Shown one piece after another: positions 15,950-25,344 of a stretch of DNA of 64,000 nt. Source of the DNA: Ruegeria_C sp040830705 (lineage in GTDB: Bacteria > Pseudomonadota > Alphaproteobacteria > Rhodobacterales > Rhodobacteraceae); assembly GCA_040830705.1 (NCBI GenBank), contig JBFOME010000008.1:62001-126000 (forward strand), in the 5' to 3' direction. The notes below the pieces were generated by a model that was not told the origin of the DNA, did not search any database, and was given only the letters and a program-made list of their open reading frames with translations. The first letter of the stretch is position 1. Every line of letters starts with the position of its first letter. A program made the translations under genes and the position numbers.

Positions 15950-18900
15950 TCACACTTGCAGCGATTTGACCTCGACATCCCCATCCGCCTGCGCGCGGAT
16001 CGCCAGGGCTGCGGCGTGGGACGCAGCAGCGGTGGTGAAGTAGGGGATCTTGTCATAAAGCGCGATGGAGCGGATGGATTTGGAATCCTCCACCGCCTGC
16101 GCGCCCTCGGTCGAGTTCATCACCAGTTGCACCCCCCCGTTTTTCATTAGGTCGGTGACATCCGGGCGGCCCTCATAGACCTTGTTGACCACTCCACAGG
16201 GTACGCCATGCCCTTCCAGCCAGCTTTGTGTCCCGCGCGTGGCGACCAGCGCGAAGCCTTGCGTGACCAGTACATTGGCGGCTTCCAGCATATCGGGGCC
16301 TTTGTCGGCGTCCTTGATCGAGATGAAGGCGCAGCCAGAGGAGGGCAGGACCATGCCCGCGCCCATCTGCGCCTTGAGGAAGGCACGGGGGAAATCCCTG
16401 TCCCAGCCCATGACCTCGCCGGTTGAGCGCATCTCTGGCCCAAGTATCGTGTCTACGCCGGGAAAGCGGGCGAAGGGCAGGACTGCCTCTTTCACCGAGA
16501 ACCACGGCATGTTCGGATCGGCGAGCGTCATCTGATCGGCGATTTTGGTGTCGTCCACGGTCTTGTAGGGCGGGCGCATCGGGAAGTTGCTGAGCGGCTC
16601 ACCCGCCATCACCCGTGCGGCAATCGAGGCGATAGCGCTGTCGGTGGCCTTGGCAACAAAAGGCACGGTGCGCGAGGCGCGGGGGTTCACCTCGATCAGG
16701 TAAATCTCGTTGTCTTTGATCGCGAATTGCACATTCATCAGGCCAACCACGTTCAGCGCCTTGGCGAGCTTGTGGGCCTGATCCTTGATCTGGTCGATGA
16801 TCTCATCCGAAAGCGAATAGGGCGGCAGCGAACAGGCCGAGTCGCCCGAATGCACGCCCGCCTCTTCGATATGCTGCATGATGCCGGCCACATGCACATC
16901 CGTGCCATCGCAAAGCGCGTCCACATCCAGTTCGACCGCGCCGGCGAGATAGCTGTCGAGCAGCACGGGGCTGTCACCCGACACCACAACGGCCTCGCTG
17001 ATATAGCGCTCAAGCTGCGCCATATCGCGCACGATTTCCATCGCGCGGCCACCCAGCACGTAGGAGGGACGGATCACGAGGGGAAAGCCGATATCCTCGG
17101 CAATCTCAAGCGCCTGCGCATCGGTCGAGGCGATGCCGTTCTTGGGTTGCTTGAGCCCCAGATCGTTCACCAGTGCCTGGAACCGCTCGCGGTCCTCGGC
17201 CAGGTCGATGGCGTCGGGCGTGGTTCCCAGGATCGGAATACCCTCGGCTTCCAACGCATTTGCCAGTTTCAGCGGGGTCTGGCCGCCGAACTGGACGATG
17301 ACGCCGTGCAGGGTGCCGCTTTCCTGTTCCTTGGTCAGGATTTCCATGACGTGTTCAAAGGTCAGCGGTTCAAAATACAAACGGTCTGAGGTGTCATAGT
17401 CGGTCGAGACTGTCTCGGGGTTGCAATTGACCATGATGGTCTCATACCCCGCGTCGGTCAGCGCGAAACAGGCGTGGCAGCAGCAATAGTCGAACTCGAT
17501 CCCTTGTCCGATCCGGTTCGGACCACCGCCAAGAATGACGACCTTCTTGCGGTCGGATGGCCGCGCCTCGCATTCAACCTCACCCATCATCGGGGCCTCG
17601 TAGGTCGAGTACATATAAGGCGTCTGCGCCTCGAACTCTGCGGCGCAGGTGTCGATGCGTTTGAACACGGCGTTGACACCAAGGTTACGGCGGGCCCGGC
17701 GAACATTGTCCTCGTCGCGCCCTGTCAGCGCTCCCAGACGCGCGTCGGTGAAACCCAGCATCTTGAGCGCGCGCAGGCCCGCTTCGGTCATCGGCAGCCC
17801 GTCGCGACGCACCTGCGTTTCGGCCTCGACGATCTCGCGGATGCGGTCAAGGAACCAGGGGTCGAACTTGGTGACGCCGAAAATCTCGTCATTGCTCAGA
17901 CCATGCCTCATGGCTTGCGCGATGGTGCGCAGCCGGTCGGGCGTCTGCTGGCTGATCGCCTTGATCACCGCCGCCTTGTCATCGGCTTCGTCCCAAAGGC
18001 CCACGCTCAGGCCCGGAATGGCGATCTCGTCAAAACCGGTTAGGCCGGATTCCATCGACGCTAGTGCCTTTTGCATCGATTCGTGGATGGTGCGGCCGAT
18101 GGACATGGCCTCTCCCACCGATTTCATTGCAGTGGTCAGGTAGGGTTCAGAGCCCGGAAATTTCTCGAACGCGAATTTCGGGATTTTTGTCACGACATAG
18201 TCGATGGTTGGCTCGAACGAGGCCGGGGTGACCTTGGTGATGTCGTTGTCGAGCTCATCCAGCGTGTAGCCCACCGCCAATTTGGCGGCGATCTTGGCAA
18301 TCGGGAAACCCGTGGCCTTCGACGCCAGCGCCGACGAACGCGACACGCGCGGGTTCATCTCGATCACGACCATGCGGCCATCATCGGGGTTGATCGCCCA
18401 TTGCACGTTCGACCCGCCAGTCTCGACCCCGATCTCGCGCAGAACTGCGATCGAGCCGTTGCGCATGATCTGGTATTCCTTGTCGGTCAGCGTCAGGGCC
18501 GGGGCCACGGTGATCGAGTCGCCGGTATGCACCCCCATCGGGTCCACATTTTCGATGGAACAGACGATGATGGCGTTGTCGGCAGTGTCGCGCACCACCT
18601 CCATCTCGTATTCCTTCCAGCCCAGCAGGCTTTCATCGACAAGGATCTGATTGACCGGCGAGGCATCCATGCCCGAGCGGCAGAAATGGATATAGTCATC
18701 GCGGTTATAGGCGACACCGCCGCCCGTGCCGCCCAGCGTGAAGGCAGGGCGGATGATGGCGGGCAGACCGATCTCTTCCAACTCGTCCAGCGCCATCTGC
18801 ACACCGGCATCCAGATCGGTGCCGCCATCGTCTTTCTTGGGGGCGGTGATGATGGTCGCTTTGGGGTTTTCCAGCCCCAGCCGGTCCATGGCTTCGCGGA

Positions 18901-19294
18901 ACAGCTTGCGATCCTCGGCCATTTCGATGGCGTCGCGCTTGGCGCCGATCATCTCGACGCCGAATTTCTCAAGCACGCCCATTTCTTCCAGCGCCAGCGA
19001 AGTGTTCAACCCGGTCTGTCCGCCCATCGTGGGCAGCAGCGCGTCGGGGCGTTCCTTTTCGATGATCTTGGCAACTACCTCGGGCGTGATCGGCTCGATA
19101 TAGGTGGCGTCCGCCAGACCCGGATCGGTCATGATCGTCGCGGGGTTCGAGTTGACCAGAATGACCCGGTAGCCTTCCTCGCGCAGCGCCTTGCAGGCCT
19201 GAGCGCCGGAGTAGTCGAACTCACAAGCTTGCCCGATGACGATGGGACCCGCCCCGATGATCATGATCGACTGGATGTCGGTTCTCTTCGGCAT
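15950..19294 (-). CDS. carB: Carbamoyl-phosphate synthase large chain
   Basis: Makes carbamoyl phosphate from ammonia delivered by CarA, bicarbonate and two ATP, for pyrimidine and arginine synthesis. The protein has 1114 residues with the usual duplicated ATP-grasp architecture: N-half MPKRTDIQSIMIIGAGPIVI and RPAFTLGGTGGGVAYN, C-half KVVILGGGPNRIGQGIEFDY and RPSYVLGGRAME, and a C-terminal allosteric MGS-like domain (TRGTQSWLEGHGVP). I chose the start at 19294; the longer open frame upstream has no family similarity. carA is not adjacent. It is divergent from pabB. Confidence 0.97.
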   Translation of the reverse strand: MPKRTDIQSIMIIGAGPIVIGQACEFDYSGAQACKALREEGYRVILVNSNPATIMTDPGLADATYIEPITPEVVAKIIEKERPDALLPTMGGQTGLNTSLALEEMGVLEKFGVEMIGAKRDAIEMAEDRKLFREAMDRLGLENPKATIITAPKKDDGGTDLDAGVQMALDELEEIGLPAIIRPAFTLGGTGGGVAYNRDDYIHFCRSGMDASPVNQILVDESLLGWKEYEMEVVRDTADNAIIVCSIENVDPMGVHTGDSITVAPALTLTDKEYQIMRNGSIAVLREIGVETGGSNVQWAINPDDGRMVVIEMNPRVSRSSALASKATGFPIAKIAAKLAVGYTLDELDNDITKVTPASFEPTIDYVVTKIPKFAFEKFPGSEPYLTTAMKSVGEAMSIGRTIHESMQKALASMESGLTGFDEIAIPGLSVGLWDEADDKAAVIKAISQQTPDRLRTIAQAMRHGLSNDEIFGVTKFDPWFLDRIREIVEAETQVRRDGLPMTEAGLRALKMLGFTDARLGALTGRDEDNVRRARRNLGVNAVFKRIDTCAAEFEAQTPYMYSTYEAPMMGEVECEARPSDRKKVVILGGGPNRIGQGIEFDYCCCHACFALTDAGYETIMVNCNPETVSTDYDTSDRLYFEPLTFEHVMEILTKEQESGTLHGVIVQFGGQTPLKLANALEAEGIPILGTTPDAIDLAEDRERFQALVNDLGLKQPKNGIASTDAQALEIAEDIGFPLVIRPSYVLGGRAMEIVRDMAQLERYISEAVVVSGDSPVLLDSYLAGAVELDVDALCDGTDVHVAGIMQHIEEAGVHSGDSACSLPPYSLSDEIIDQIKDQAHKLAKALNVVGLMNVQFAIKDNEIYLIEVNPRASRTVPFVAKATDSAIASIAARVMAGEPLSNFPMRPPYKTVDDTKIADQMTLADPNMPWFSVKEAVLPFARFPGVDTILGPEMRSTGEVMGWDRDFPRAFLKAQMGAGMVLPSSGCAFISIKDADKGPDMLEAANVLVTQGFALVATRGTQSWLEGHGVPCGVVNKVYEGRPDVTDLMKNGGVQLVMNSTEGAQAVEDSKSIRSIALYDKIPYFTTAAASHAAALAIRAQADGDVEVKSLQV

Positions 19295-19475
19295 GGGCCA
19301 ATCCTCTGTGATGTCGCGAGTCACCAGGCGCACCCCTGCGCCCAAATTGTCCTGCGTTATAGGGAGCGCGCGAAAAGGTGCAAGGGGTAACGGAAACCGA
19401 TGCAAAGATGCCGCTACCCCCTTCCAGTTTTTGGTGGTTGCTCTATATCCGAAGCCCTCTGAGACGGGGTTGGAT

Positions 19476-20597
19476 GTGGACATACGCTTTGATCAGGGCC
19501 CGGCCGGTCCGGGCACGGCGTTTACCTCTGCCATTGAGGTGATCCGCGCGGATGCGGCGGAGGACGTTCCAGCGGCGCTGGCCCGCGTTGACACCGCACG
19601 CGCGTCGGGCAAGTGGCTGGCGGGCTATGCCAGCTATGAGTTGGGCTATGTGCTGGAACCCCGGCTTGCCCCCCTCTTGCCCGACGGCCGACGGCTGCCG
19701 CTCTTGTGTTTCGGGGTTTACGACGCGCCCGAGGTGCAGGATGCCCAGATGCCGTCAGGTGGGTTGTCGACACCAAAGCCCCGCTGGTACGAAGCCCGTT
19801 ATCTGCGTGCGTTTGACCGCGTGCACGAAGCGATCGGGGCAGGGGACATTTATCAGGCCAATCTGACCTTCCCCATCGATCTTGAGATCGAGGGGGACAC
19901 GGCCGCGCTCTATTCAGCGTTGTGCGGCGTGCAACCGGTCCTTCACGGTGCTCTGGTGCAGCAAGATGGGTTGCCTGACCTGCTTAGCCGCTCGCCCGAA
20001 CTGTTCTTTCGCACGGACGAGGCGGGCGTGATCGAGACACGCCCGATGAAAGGCACTCAGCCACGCAGTGTCGATCCCGAAGAAGACGAGCGAAACCGTG
20101 TGTTTCTGGCTGGTGACGCCAAGAACCGTGCCGAGAATCTGATGATCGTCGATCTGCTGCGCAATGATATCAGCCGGGTTTCGGTACCCGGGACGGTGAA
20201 GGTGCCCGAGCTGTTTCACGTAGAAAGTTACGCCACCGTGCATCAGATGACCTCACTTGTGCGAGCGCAGTTGCAAGACGGCACGCAACTCTCGGACATT
20301 TTGCGCGCACTCTTTCCCTGCGGCTCGATCACCGGAGCGCCCAAGATCAAGGCGATGGAGATTCTGCGCGATCTAGAACCCTGGCCACGCGACATCTACT
20401 GCGGCACCATCGGCTGGGCCGCACCCGACGGTCGGTCGGAGTTCAACGTGGCGATCCGGACGCTGATGGTCGAGGATGGTGCGGTGACACTCAATGTGGG
20501 CGGCGGTGTGGTTTGGGACAGCACCAGCGCCTCGGAATATGAGGAGGCGCTATGGAAAGCCCGCTTCGCCACCCAACTGAGCCTGATTTCCGCCTGA
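19476..20597 (+). CDS. pabB: Aminodeoxychorismate synthase component I
   Basis: Chorismate-binding enzyme making 4-amino-4-deoxychorismate for folate synthesis, with a glutamine amidotransferase (PabA) encoded elsewhere. About 373 residues. The chorismate-binding half has GAGDIYQANLTFPI, PELFFRTDEAGVIETRPMKG, the catalytic-region NLMIVDLLRNDISRV and PCGSITGAPKIKAMEILRD. The start is uncertain: GTG 19476 (VDIRFDQG) has GACGGGG 6 bases upstream, TTG 19470 is an alternative, and the much earlier in-frame ATG would run antisense into carB. It overlaps the aminotransferase-like gene by 46 bases, giving a pabB-pabC pair. Confidence 0.88.
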   Translation: MDIRFDQGPAGPGTAFTSAIEVIRADAAEDVPAALARVDTARASGKWLAGYASYELGYVLEPRLAPLLPDGRRLPLLCFGVYDAPEVQDAQMPSGGLSTPKPRWYEARYLRAFDRVHEAIGAGDIYQANLTFPIDLEIEGDTAALYSALCGVQPVLHGALVQQDGLPDLLSRSPELFFRTDEAGVIETRPMKGTQPRSVDPEEDERNRVFLAGDAKNRAENLMIVDLLRNDISRVSVPGTVKVPELFHVESYATVHQMTSLVRAQLQDGTQLSDILRALFPCGSITGAPKIKAMEILRDLEPWPRDIYCGTIGWAAPDGRSEFNVAIRTLMVEDGAVTLNVGGGVVWDSTSASEYEEALWKARFATQLSLISA

Positions 20598-21202
20598 TCG
20601 AGACGCTGGGCTATTACCCCGAACGCGGCTTTGCGCGGGTGGAGTTGCATCTGGATCGCATGGCGCGTTCGGCACAGTCTTTGGACATGCCATTTGACGC
20701 GGACGCCGCGATGTCCTGCTTACGTGAAGCCGAGGGTGACACATCTTTGCGCTGCCGATTGGCGCTGGATGCAGGCGGCGCGTTCGAACTGACCACCGGT
20801 GTACTGACCCCGTCACCCGCGCTCTGGCGCGCAGCCATTGCAGATGCCCACCTGGAACCCGATGATCCATGGTTGCGACATAAGACAACACGCCGTGCCC
20901 TTTATGACGCGGCACGGGCGGCTTTGCCCGATGGGATTGACGAATGGCTGTTTCTGAATACGAAGGGGGAGTTCTGCGAAGGCACCATCACCAATCTTTT
21001 TGTGACAAAAGCGTCAGGCGAGGTCATCACGCCGCCGTTGTCCTGCGGACTTTTGCCGGGCATTCTGCGACAAGAGATGCTGGCACAGGGACGGGCACAC
21101 GAGGGCATTGTCACACTTGACGATCTCCATGCGGCACGGCTCATATCCATGGGCAATTCATTGCGCGGGCTGATACGGGTGGAGCTGGTCAAGAGTGTTT
21201 GA
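20552..21202 (+). CDS. pabC: Class IV aminotransferase-fold protein, probable aminodeoxychorismate lyase
   Basis: A 216-residue PLP enzyme of fold type IV. Lys111 in LRHKTTRRALYD is the expected Schiff-base lysine. EFCEGTITNLFVTK binds the cofactor phosphate, and LLPGILRQEML completes the active site. Its position overlapping pabB by 46 bases points to aminodeoxychorismate lyase (4-aminobenzoate plus pyruvate). Members of this compact 200-220-residue group are often annotated only as aminotransferase class IV. AGGAGG lies shortly before the ATG inside pabB. The stop overlaps the next start by 8 bases. Confidence 0.82.
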   Translation: MESPLRHPTEPDFRLIETLGYYPERGFARVELHLDRMARSAQSLDMPFDADAAMSCLREAEGDTSLRCRLALDAGGAFELTTGVLTPSPALWRAAIADAHLEPDDPWLRHKTTRRALYDAARAALPDGIDEWLFLNTKGEFCEGTITNLFVTKASGEVITPPLSCGLLPGILRQEMLAQGRAHEGIVTLDDLHAARLISMGNSLRGLIRVELVKSV

Positions 21203-21863
21203 GGATCTGTCGCTTTACAACACGCCCAGCGACCGGCGGCTGCGGCTGGAATTCGCTCTGTTCTACCTGGCCGCGCCGATCTGTATCGCCGTGTTTCTGC
21301 CTCCGACCATGATGTTTCAGGCGCTATTTGCCTTTACCGGGCTGGGGCTGGCGCTGCTGCATTTCACGCCGGATTTTCGATGGGCTGAGTTGCGCTATGG
21401 CTGGCGCGACTGGGCATGGCGCGAACTGGCCCTTTTTGCGATCCTGATGCTGGCGCTCTGTGTGGCGCTGATCTACCTGCTGCGGCCTGAGGCTGCGTTC
21501 TTTTTGCTGCGCCAGCGACCGGAATTGCTTGGCTTCATCTGGATCGGGTACCCGCTGGTTTCGGCCTTGCCGCAGGAATTGCTGTTTCGGCCCCTGTTCT
21601 TTCGCCGCTACGCTGCGATTCTGCCGCAGGGCCTGCGCGCGGACCTCCTGAACGCAGCCATCTTCTCCTTCGCGCATCTGATGTATTGGAGCTGGGTAGT
21701 TGCGCTGATGACCTTTGCCGGAGGGCTGCTCTTTTCGTGGGCCTACCGGCACAGAGGGTCGTTTGTCTATGCGGTGCTGCTGCACGCTGTTGCCGGAAAC
21801 ATCCTGTTTGCGGTGGGAATGGGTGTCTATTTCTATTCCGGAAACGTCGTGCGCCCGTTTTAG
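21195..21863 (+). CDS. CPBP family intramembrane protease-like protein
   Basis: A 222-residue membrane protein with about six helices. The CPBP (CAAX/bacteriocin-processing) motifs are recognisable: PLVSALPQELLFRPLFFRR, FSFAHLMYW and VLLHAVAGNILFA. The usual first motif is EExxxR; here it is QELLFR, so the first acidic residue is Gln, while the second Glu, the Arg and the His residues remain. The GTG start at 21195 has GGAGCTGG 7 bases before it. It overlaps the PabC-like gene by 8 bases, so it is read as the third gene of that operon, with no obvious functional link to folate. Confidence 0.8.
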   Translation: MFEDLSLYNTPSDRRLRLEFALFYLAAPICIAVFLPPTMMFQALFAFTGLGLALLHFTPDFRWAELRYGWRDWAWRELALFAILMLALCVALIYLLRPEAAFFLLRQRPELLGFIWIGYPLVSALPQELLFRPLFFRRYAAILPQGLRADLLNAAIFSFAHLMYWSWVVALMTFAGGLLFSWAYRHRGSFVYAVLLHAVAGNILFAVGMGVYFYSGNVVRPF

Positions 21864-21950
21864 CCCTGTTCCGCCCCGTGCTCCCTTGACTTCCCGCGCC
21901 GGGCGGGGTGTATCGGCGCGACATTTTATGCGCCCGAAGGGATATCACCG

Positions 21951-23726
21951 ATGCATGTCTATCGCAGCCATACCTGCAACGACCTGACCGCCGCCAATGT
22001 GGGCGAGACCGTCCGCCTGTCGGGCTGGGTGCACCGGGTGCGAGATCACGGCGGGCTGCTCTTCATCGACCTGCGCGACCATTATGGCGTGACACAGGTG
22101 ATGGCCGATCCCGATAGCCCGGTCTTTGCCGAGATCGAAAAGGTCCGCTCGGAATGGTGCATCCGTATCGACGGCAATGTGAAGGCGCGCGACGAAAGCC
22201 TGATCAACCCCAAGATCGCCACCGGCGAGATCGAGGTTTTCATCCGCGATATCGAAGTGCTGGGCGACGCGGGCGAGTTGCCGCTGATGGTGTTCGGCGA
22301 TCAGGAATATCCTGAGGAAACCCGCCTGCGCTATCGTTATCTGGACCTGCGCCGTGAAGCGATGCAGAGCAACATGACCCTGCGATCGGATGTGGTGGCT
22401 TCGATGCGCCGCCGCATGTGGGACAAGGGGTTCCGCGAATACCAGACGCCGATCATCACGGCGTCGAGCCCCGAAGGCGCACGCGACTTCCTCGTGCCGT
22501 CGCGTCTGCATCCGGGCAAGTTCTACGCCCTGCCGCAGGCTCCGCAGCAGTTCAAGCAGCTGATCATGGTCTCAGGATTTGACAAGTACTTCCAGATCGC
22601 GCCGTGTTTCCGTGATGAAGACCCACGCGCCGATCGCTCGCCCACCGATTTCTACCAGCTTGACCTGGAGATGAGCTTTGTCGAACAGCAGGACGTGTTC
22701 GATACGATCCAGCCGGTGCTGACCGGCATCTTCGAGGAGTTTGGCGGTGGCCGTAAGGTGGATCAGGACTGGCCGCAGATTTCCTATCGCGACGCAGCGC
22801 TTTGGTATGGCACCGACAAGCCCGACCTGCGCAACCCGATCAAGATGCAGGATTGTTCCGAGCATTTCCGCGGTTCGGGCTTCGCGATCTTCGCCAAGCT
22901 GCTGGAACAGGACGGCACCGAGATCCGCGCCATTCCCGCACCCACTGGCGGCTCCCGCAAATTCTGCGACCGGATGAACAAGTTTGCCCAGCAAGAGGGT
23001 CTGCCCGGAATGGGCTATATTTTCTGGCGCGATCAGGGTGAGGGGATGGAGGCCGCCGGACCGCTGGCCAAGAATATCGGGCCCGAGCGCACCGAAGCCA
23101 TCCGCCAGCAACTGGGTCTGGACGTGGGCGATGCGGCCTTCTTCCTAGGCGGTAAGCCGAAAGCCTTTGAGAAGGTCGCGGGCAAGGCGCGTGATGTGAT
23201 CGGCGCGGAGCTGAGCCTGACCGAGGCCGACCGTTTCGCCTTTGCCTGGATCGTCGATTTCCCGATCTACGAGCAGGACGAGGAAACCGGCAAGATCGAC
23301 TTTGAGCACAACCCGTTCTCAATGCCCCAAGGCGGTATGGCGGCGCTGGAAGGTGATCCGCTCAAGGTGCTGGGTTATCAGTATGACCTGTCGTGCAATG
23401 GATACGAACTGGTTTCGGGCGCGATCCGGAACCACAAGCCAGAGATCATGTTCAAGGCCTTCGAGATTGCAGGTTATGGTAAGGATGAGGTCGAAAAGCG
23501 CTTTGGCGGTATGGTCAACGCCTTCCAATACGGCGCGCCGCCCCATGGTGGCTGCGCGGCAGGCATCGATCGGATCGTGATGCTGCTGGCGGATACGGCG
23601 AACATCCGCGAGGTCATCATGTTCCCGATGAACCAGCGTGCCGAGGATCTGATGATGGCGGCCCCCTCTGAACCCACCAGCGACCAGCTGATGGAACTGG
23701 GCCTGCGCGTCATTCCGCAGGAGTAA
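21951..23726 (+). CDS. aspS: Aspartyl-tRNA synthetase
   Basis: A class II synthetase of 591 residues, the bacterial-type length that includes the GAD insertion domain. The N-terminal OB-fold anticodon domain has VRLSGWVHRVRDHGGLLFID and LRDHYGVTQVM. The catalytic motifs are YQLDLEMSFVEQQD (after CFRDEDPRADRSPTDF, motif 2) and GAPPHGGCAAGIDRIVMLL (motif 3). Whether it is discriminating or also charges tRNA-Asn cannot be decided by eye. Preceded by an 87-base gap after the CPBP gene. Confidence 0.97.
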   Translation: MHVYRSHTCNDLTAANVGETVRLSGWVHRVRDHGGLLFIDLRDHYGVTQVMADPDSPVFAEIEKVRSEWCIRIDGNVKARDESLINPKIATGEIEVFIRDIEVLGDAGELPLMVFGDQEYPEETRLRYRYLDLRREAMQSNMTLRSDVVASMRRRMWDKGFREYQTPIITASSPEGARDFLVPSRLHPGKFYALPQAPQQFKQLIMVSGFDKYFQIAPCFRDEDPRADRSPTDFYQLDLEMSFVEQQDVFDTIQPVLTGIFEEFGGGRKVDQDWPQISYRDAALWYGTDKPDLRNPIKMQDCSEHFRGSGFAIFAKLLEQDGTEIRAIPAPTGGSRKFCDRMNKFAQQEGLPGMGYIFWRDQGEGMEAAGPLAKNIGPERTEAIRQQLGLDVGDAAFFLGGKPKAFEKVAGKARDVIGAELSLTEADRFAFAWIVDFPIYEQDEETGKIDFEHNPFSMPQGGMAALEGDPLKVLGYQYDLSCNGYELVSGAIRNHKPEIMFKAFEIAGYGKDEVEKRFGGMVNAFQYGAPPHGGCAAGIDRIVMLLADTANIREVIMFPMNQRAEDLMMAAPSEPTSDQLMELGLRVIPQE

Positions 23727-23756
23727 GAAAGACCACGCTGCGCAGCGATTGGGGTG

Positions 23757-23784
23757 TTGACTCGCCCCACCGCATCTCTATAAG
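23757..23784 (+). promoter_or_regulatory. Sigma-70-type promoter of rpsD
   Basis: TTGACT (23757-23762) and TATAAG (23779-23784) are spaced 16 bases, close to consensus and with a normal spacing. The start codon is about 119 bases downstream, leaving a long leader that contains GGCCC-AGTT-GGGCC near 23865. Ribosomal protein S4 autoregulates some operons through its leader, so control here is possible but unproven. Confidence 0.75.
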
Positions 23785-23902
23785 CGCGGCTTCATTGGTG
23801 TTGGTGGCTCCCGTAAGGGGATGCCTGTCATGGGGAAACCCGAGAGGACAACGCCCTTCATAGTGGCCCAGTTGGGCCTCGAGCAAACGAAGGAGATCAG
23901 CC

Positions 23903-24523
23903 GTGACTAAACGCACGTCTGCCAAGCATAAAATTGATCGCCGCATGGGCGAGAACATTTGGGGTCGCCCCAAATCCCCCGTCAACCGCCGCGAATACGG
24001 CCCCGGCCAGCACGGTCAGCGCCGCAAGGGCAAGCTGAGCGATTTTGGTATTCAGCTGCGCGCCAAGCAAAAACTCAAGGGCTACTATGGCGACCTGACC
24101 GAAAAGCAGTTCCGCCGCATCTATGCTGATGCTGTGCGTGTGAGCGGCGATACCGGTGAAAACCTGATCGGCCTGCTGGAGCGCCGTCTGGACGCCGTCG
24201 TCTACCGCGCAAAATTCGTGCCAACCGTCTTTGCGGCCCGTCAGTTCGTGAACCACGGCCACGTGAAGGTGAACGGCAAGCGTGTCAACATCCCGTCCTA
24301 CCGGGTTAAGGAAGGTGACGTGATCGAGGTCCGCGACAAGTCCAAGCAACTGGCCATCGTGCTGGAAGCCGCTGGTCTGGCCGAGCGTGACGTGCCCGAC
24401 TACATCGACGTTGATCACTCGAAGATGACCGCCACTTTCGTGCGCGCTCCCGGTCTGGGCGATGTGCCCTATCCGGTCGTAATGGAACCGAACCTGGTCG
24501 TCGAATTCTACGCGAAGAACTGA
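23903..24523 (+). CDS. rpsD: 30S ribosomal protein S4
   Basis: A primary 16S rRNA-binding protein of the small subunit, also a translational repressor in other bacteria. The 206 residues begin MTKRTSAKHKIDRRMGENIW (GTG start; AAGGAG 8 bases upstream). The S4 RNA-binding domain is RRLDAVVYRAKFVPTVFAAR and VNHGHVKVNGKRVNIPSYRV. It lacks the N-terminal zinc cysteines, so it is the C-minus form. It has its own promoter and terminator and is not in an alpha-operon arrangement. Confidence 0.97.
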   Translation: MTKRTSAKHKIDRRMGENIWGRPKSPVNRREYGPGQHGQRRKGKLSDFGIQLRAKQKLKGYYGDLTEKQFRRIYADAVRVSGDTGENLIGLLERRLDAVVYRAKFVPTVFAARQFVNHGHVKVNGKRVNIPSYRVKEGDVIEVRDKSKQLAIVLEAAGLAERDVPDYIDVDHSKMTATFVRAPGLGDVPYPVVMEPNLVVEFYAKN

Positions 24524-24547
24524 TCTTCGCCAGATCTTCGGAATTTG

Positions 24548-24580
24548 AAAGGGCCGCGCGAATTGCTCGGCCCTTTTTCT
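24548..24580 (+). terminator. Rho-independent terminator after rpsD
   Basis: AAAGGGCCG (24548-24556) pairs with CGGCCCTTT (24568-24576), followed by a continuous run of T. It lies 25 bases beyond the rpsD stop. Confidence 0.9.
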
Positions 24581-24589
24581 TTGGTGGTC

Positions 24590-25105
24590 TTAGAAGGCCT
24601 TAGAGTAGCGCAGCAGAATGGATTCGCTGCCGGGCTCGTAATTCTTGAAGTCGTTGTTGAACAGGTGGTCGATGGTCAGTGACAGTCGGCTGGTCTCGTT
24701 CAGACGCGTGCCAACGCCGATCGAGGTCCGGTAGAGGAAAGAGTCGGTTTCCTTGCGAGGAGGTGAATCACCGCCCTGGTTGAATCCACCCGCCGCAAAA
24801 CTTCCCTCTAGGAAAAAGCGGCTGTTTCGAAAGCTCCACGCCGAATGCACGCCGATTCCGGCGAAAACATCGCGTTCGCTGTCCACCAGTAGCGTTGCCA
24901 TGCCGGTCAAGTTGAACCTGGGCCGTTCAAAGAAGGGGTTTGAGTGAACTTCGACCAAGCCGGCGACAGCCGGATCGCCATCCCAATCGAACAGATCGTC
25001 GGCCCCCAGGCCTATCACCCATTCTGCGGCTGTCGCAGAGCGGAAGGCAAATGAAATTGCCACAATCCCCCAAGCGAGAAATCTCAACGAAGTGCTAATG
25101 TTCAT
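24590..25105 (-). CDS. PagL-like outer-membrane beta-barrel protein (acyloxyacyl hydrolase family), catalytic Ser replaced
   Basis: A 171-residue protein with an N-terminal signal peptide ending near FRSATAAEW and alternating hydrophobic strands ending in aromatic YSKAF, typical of a small outer-membrane barrel. The C-terminal part resembles lipid A 3-O-deacylase PagL, whose active site is His-x-Ser followed 12 residues later by Glu. Here His147 and Glu161 keep the exact spacing, but position 149 is Phe (DHLFNN) instead of Ser. The protein is therefore probably not a working deacylase, or uses another nucleophile. It converges with rpsD; its own upstream region at 25106-25280 is AT-rich. The alternative is an unrelated small porin-like barrel. 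Confidence 0.65.
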   Translation of the reverse strand: MNISTSLRFLAWGIVAISFAFRSATAAEWVIGLGADDLFDWDGDPAVAGLVEVHSNPFFERPRFNLTGMATLLVDSERDVFAGIGVHSAWSFRNSRFFLEGSFAAGGFNQGGDSPPRKETDSFLYRTSIGVGTRLNETSRLSLTIDHLFNNDFKNYEPGSESILLRYSKAF

Positions 25106-25344
25106 GTGTGTTTGACCCTTCTCAACTTTGCTTTTTTGTTGATAAAGGAGTATGTGGCCGCGTACTTAGTCAATATGTGTGTGGTAATTGGGATCAGATG
25201 CATGTTTTCTGTAACCAAGCAGTCGCACAATGCTAGCTGAAACCACTGGAACCTTGTCTTCGGCTGCGCGTATGAATTGATCATTTTGTGTGCGCGCGCG
25301 AATTTCTGCTATGGTCTGGTGTAGAATTAGCCGGGCGTTTATGC

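Noticed and set aside
18071..19390. 439-residue plus-strand frame antisense to carB
   Set aside because: Same codon-bias shadow effect; no recognisable protein features.
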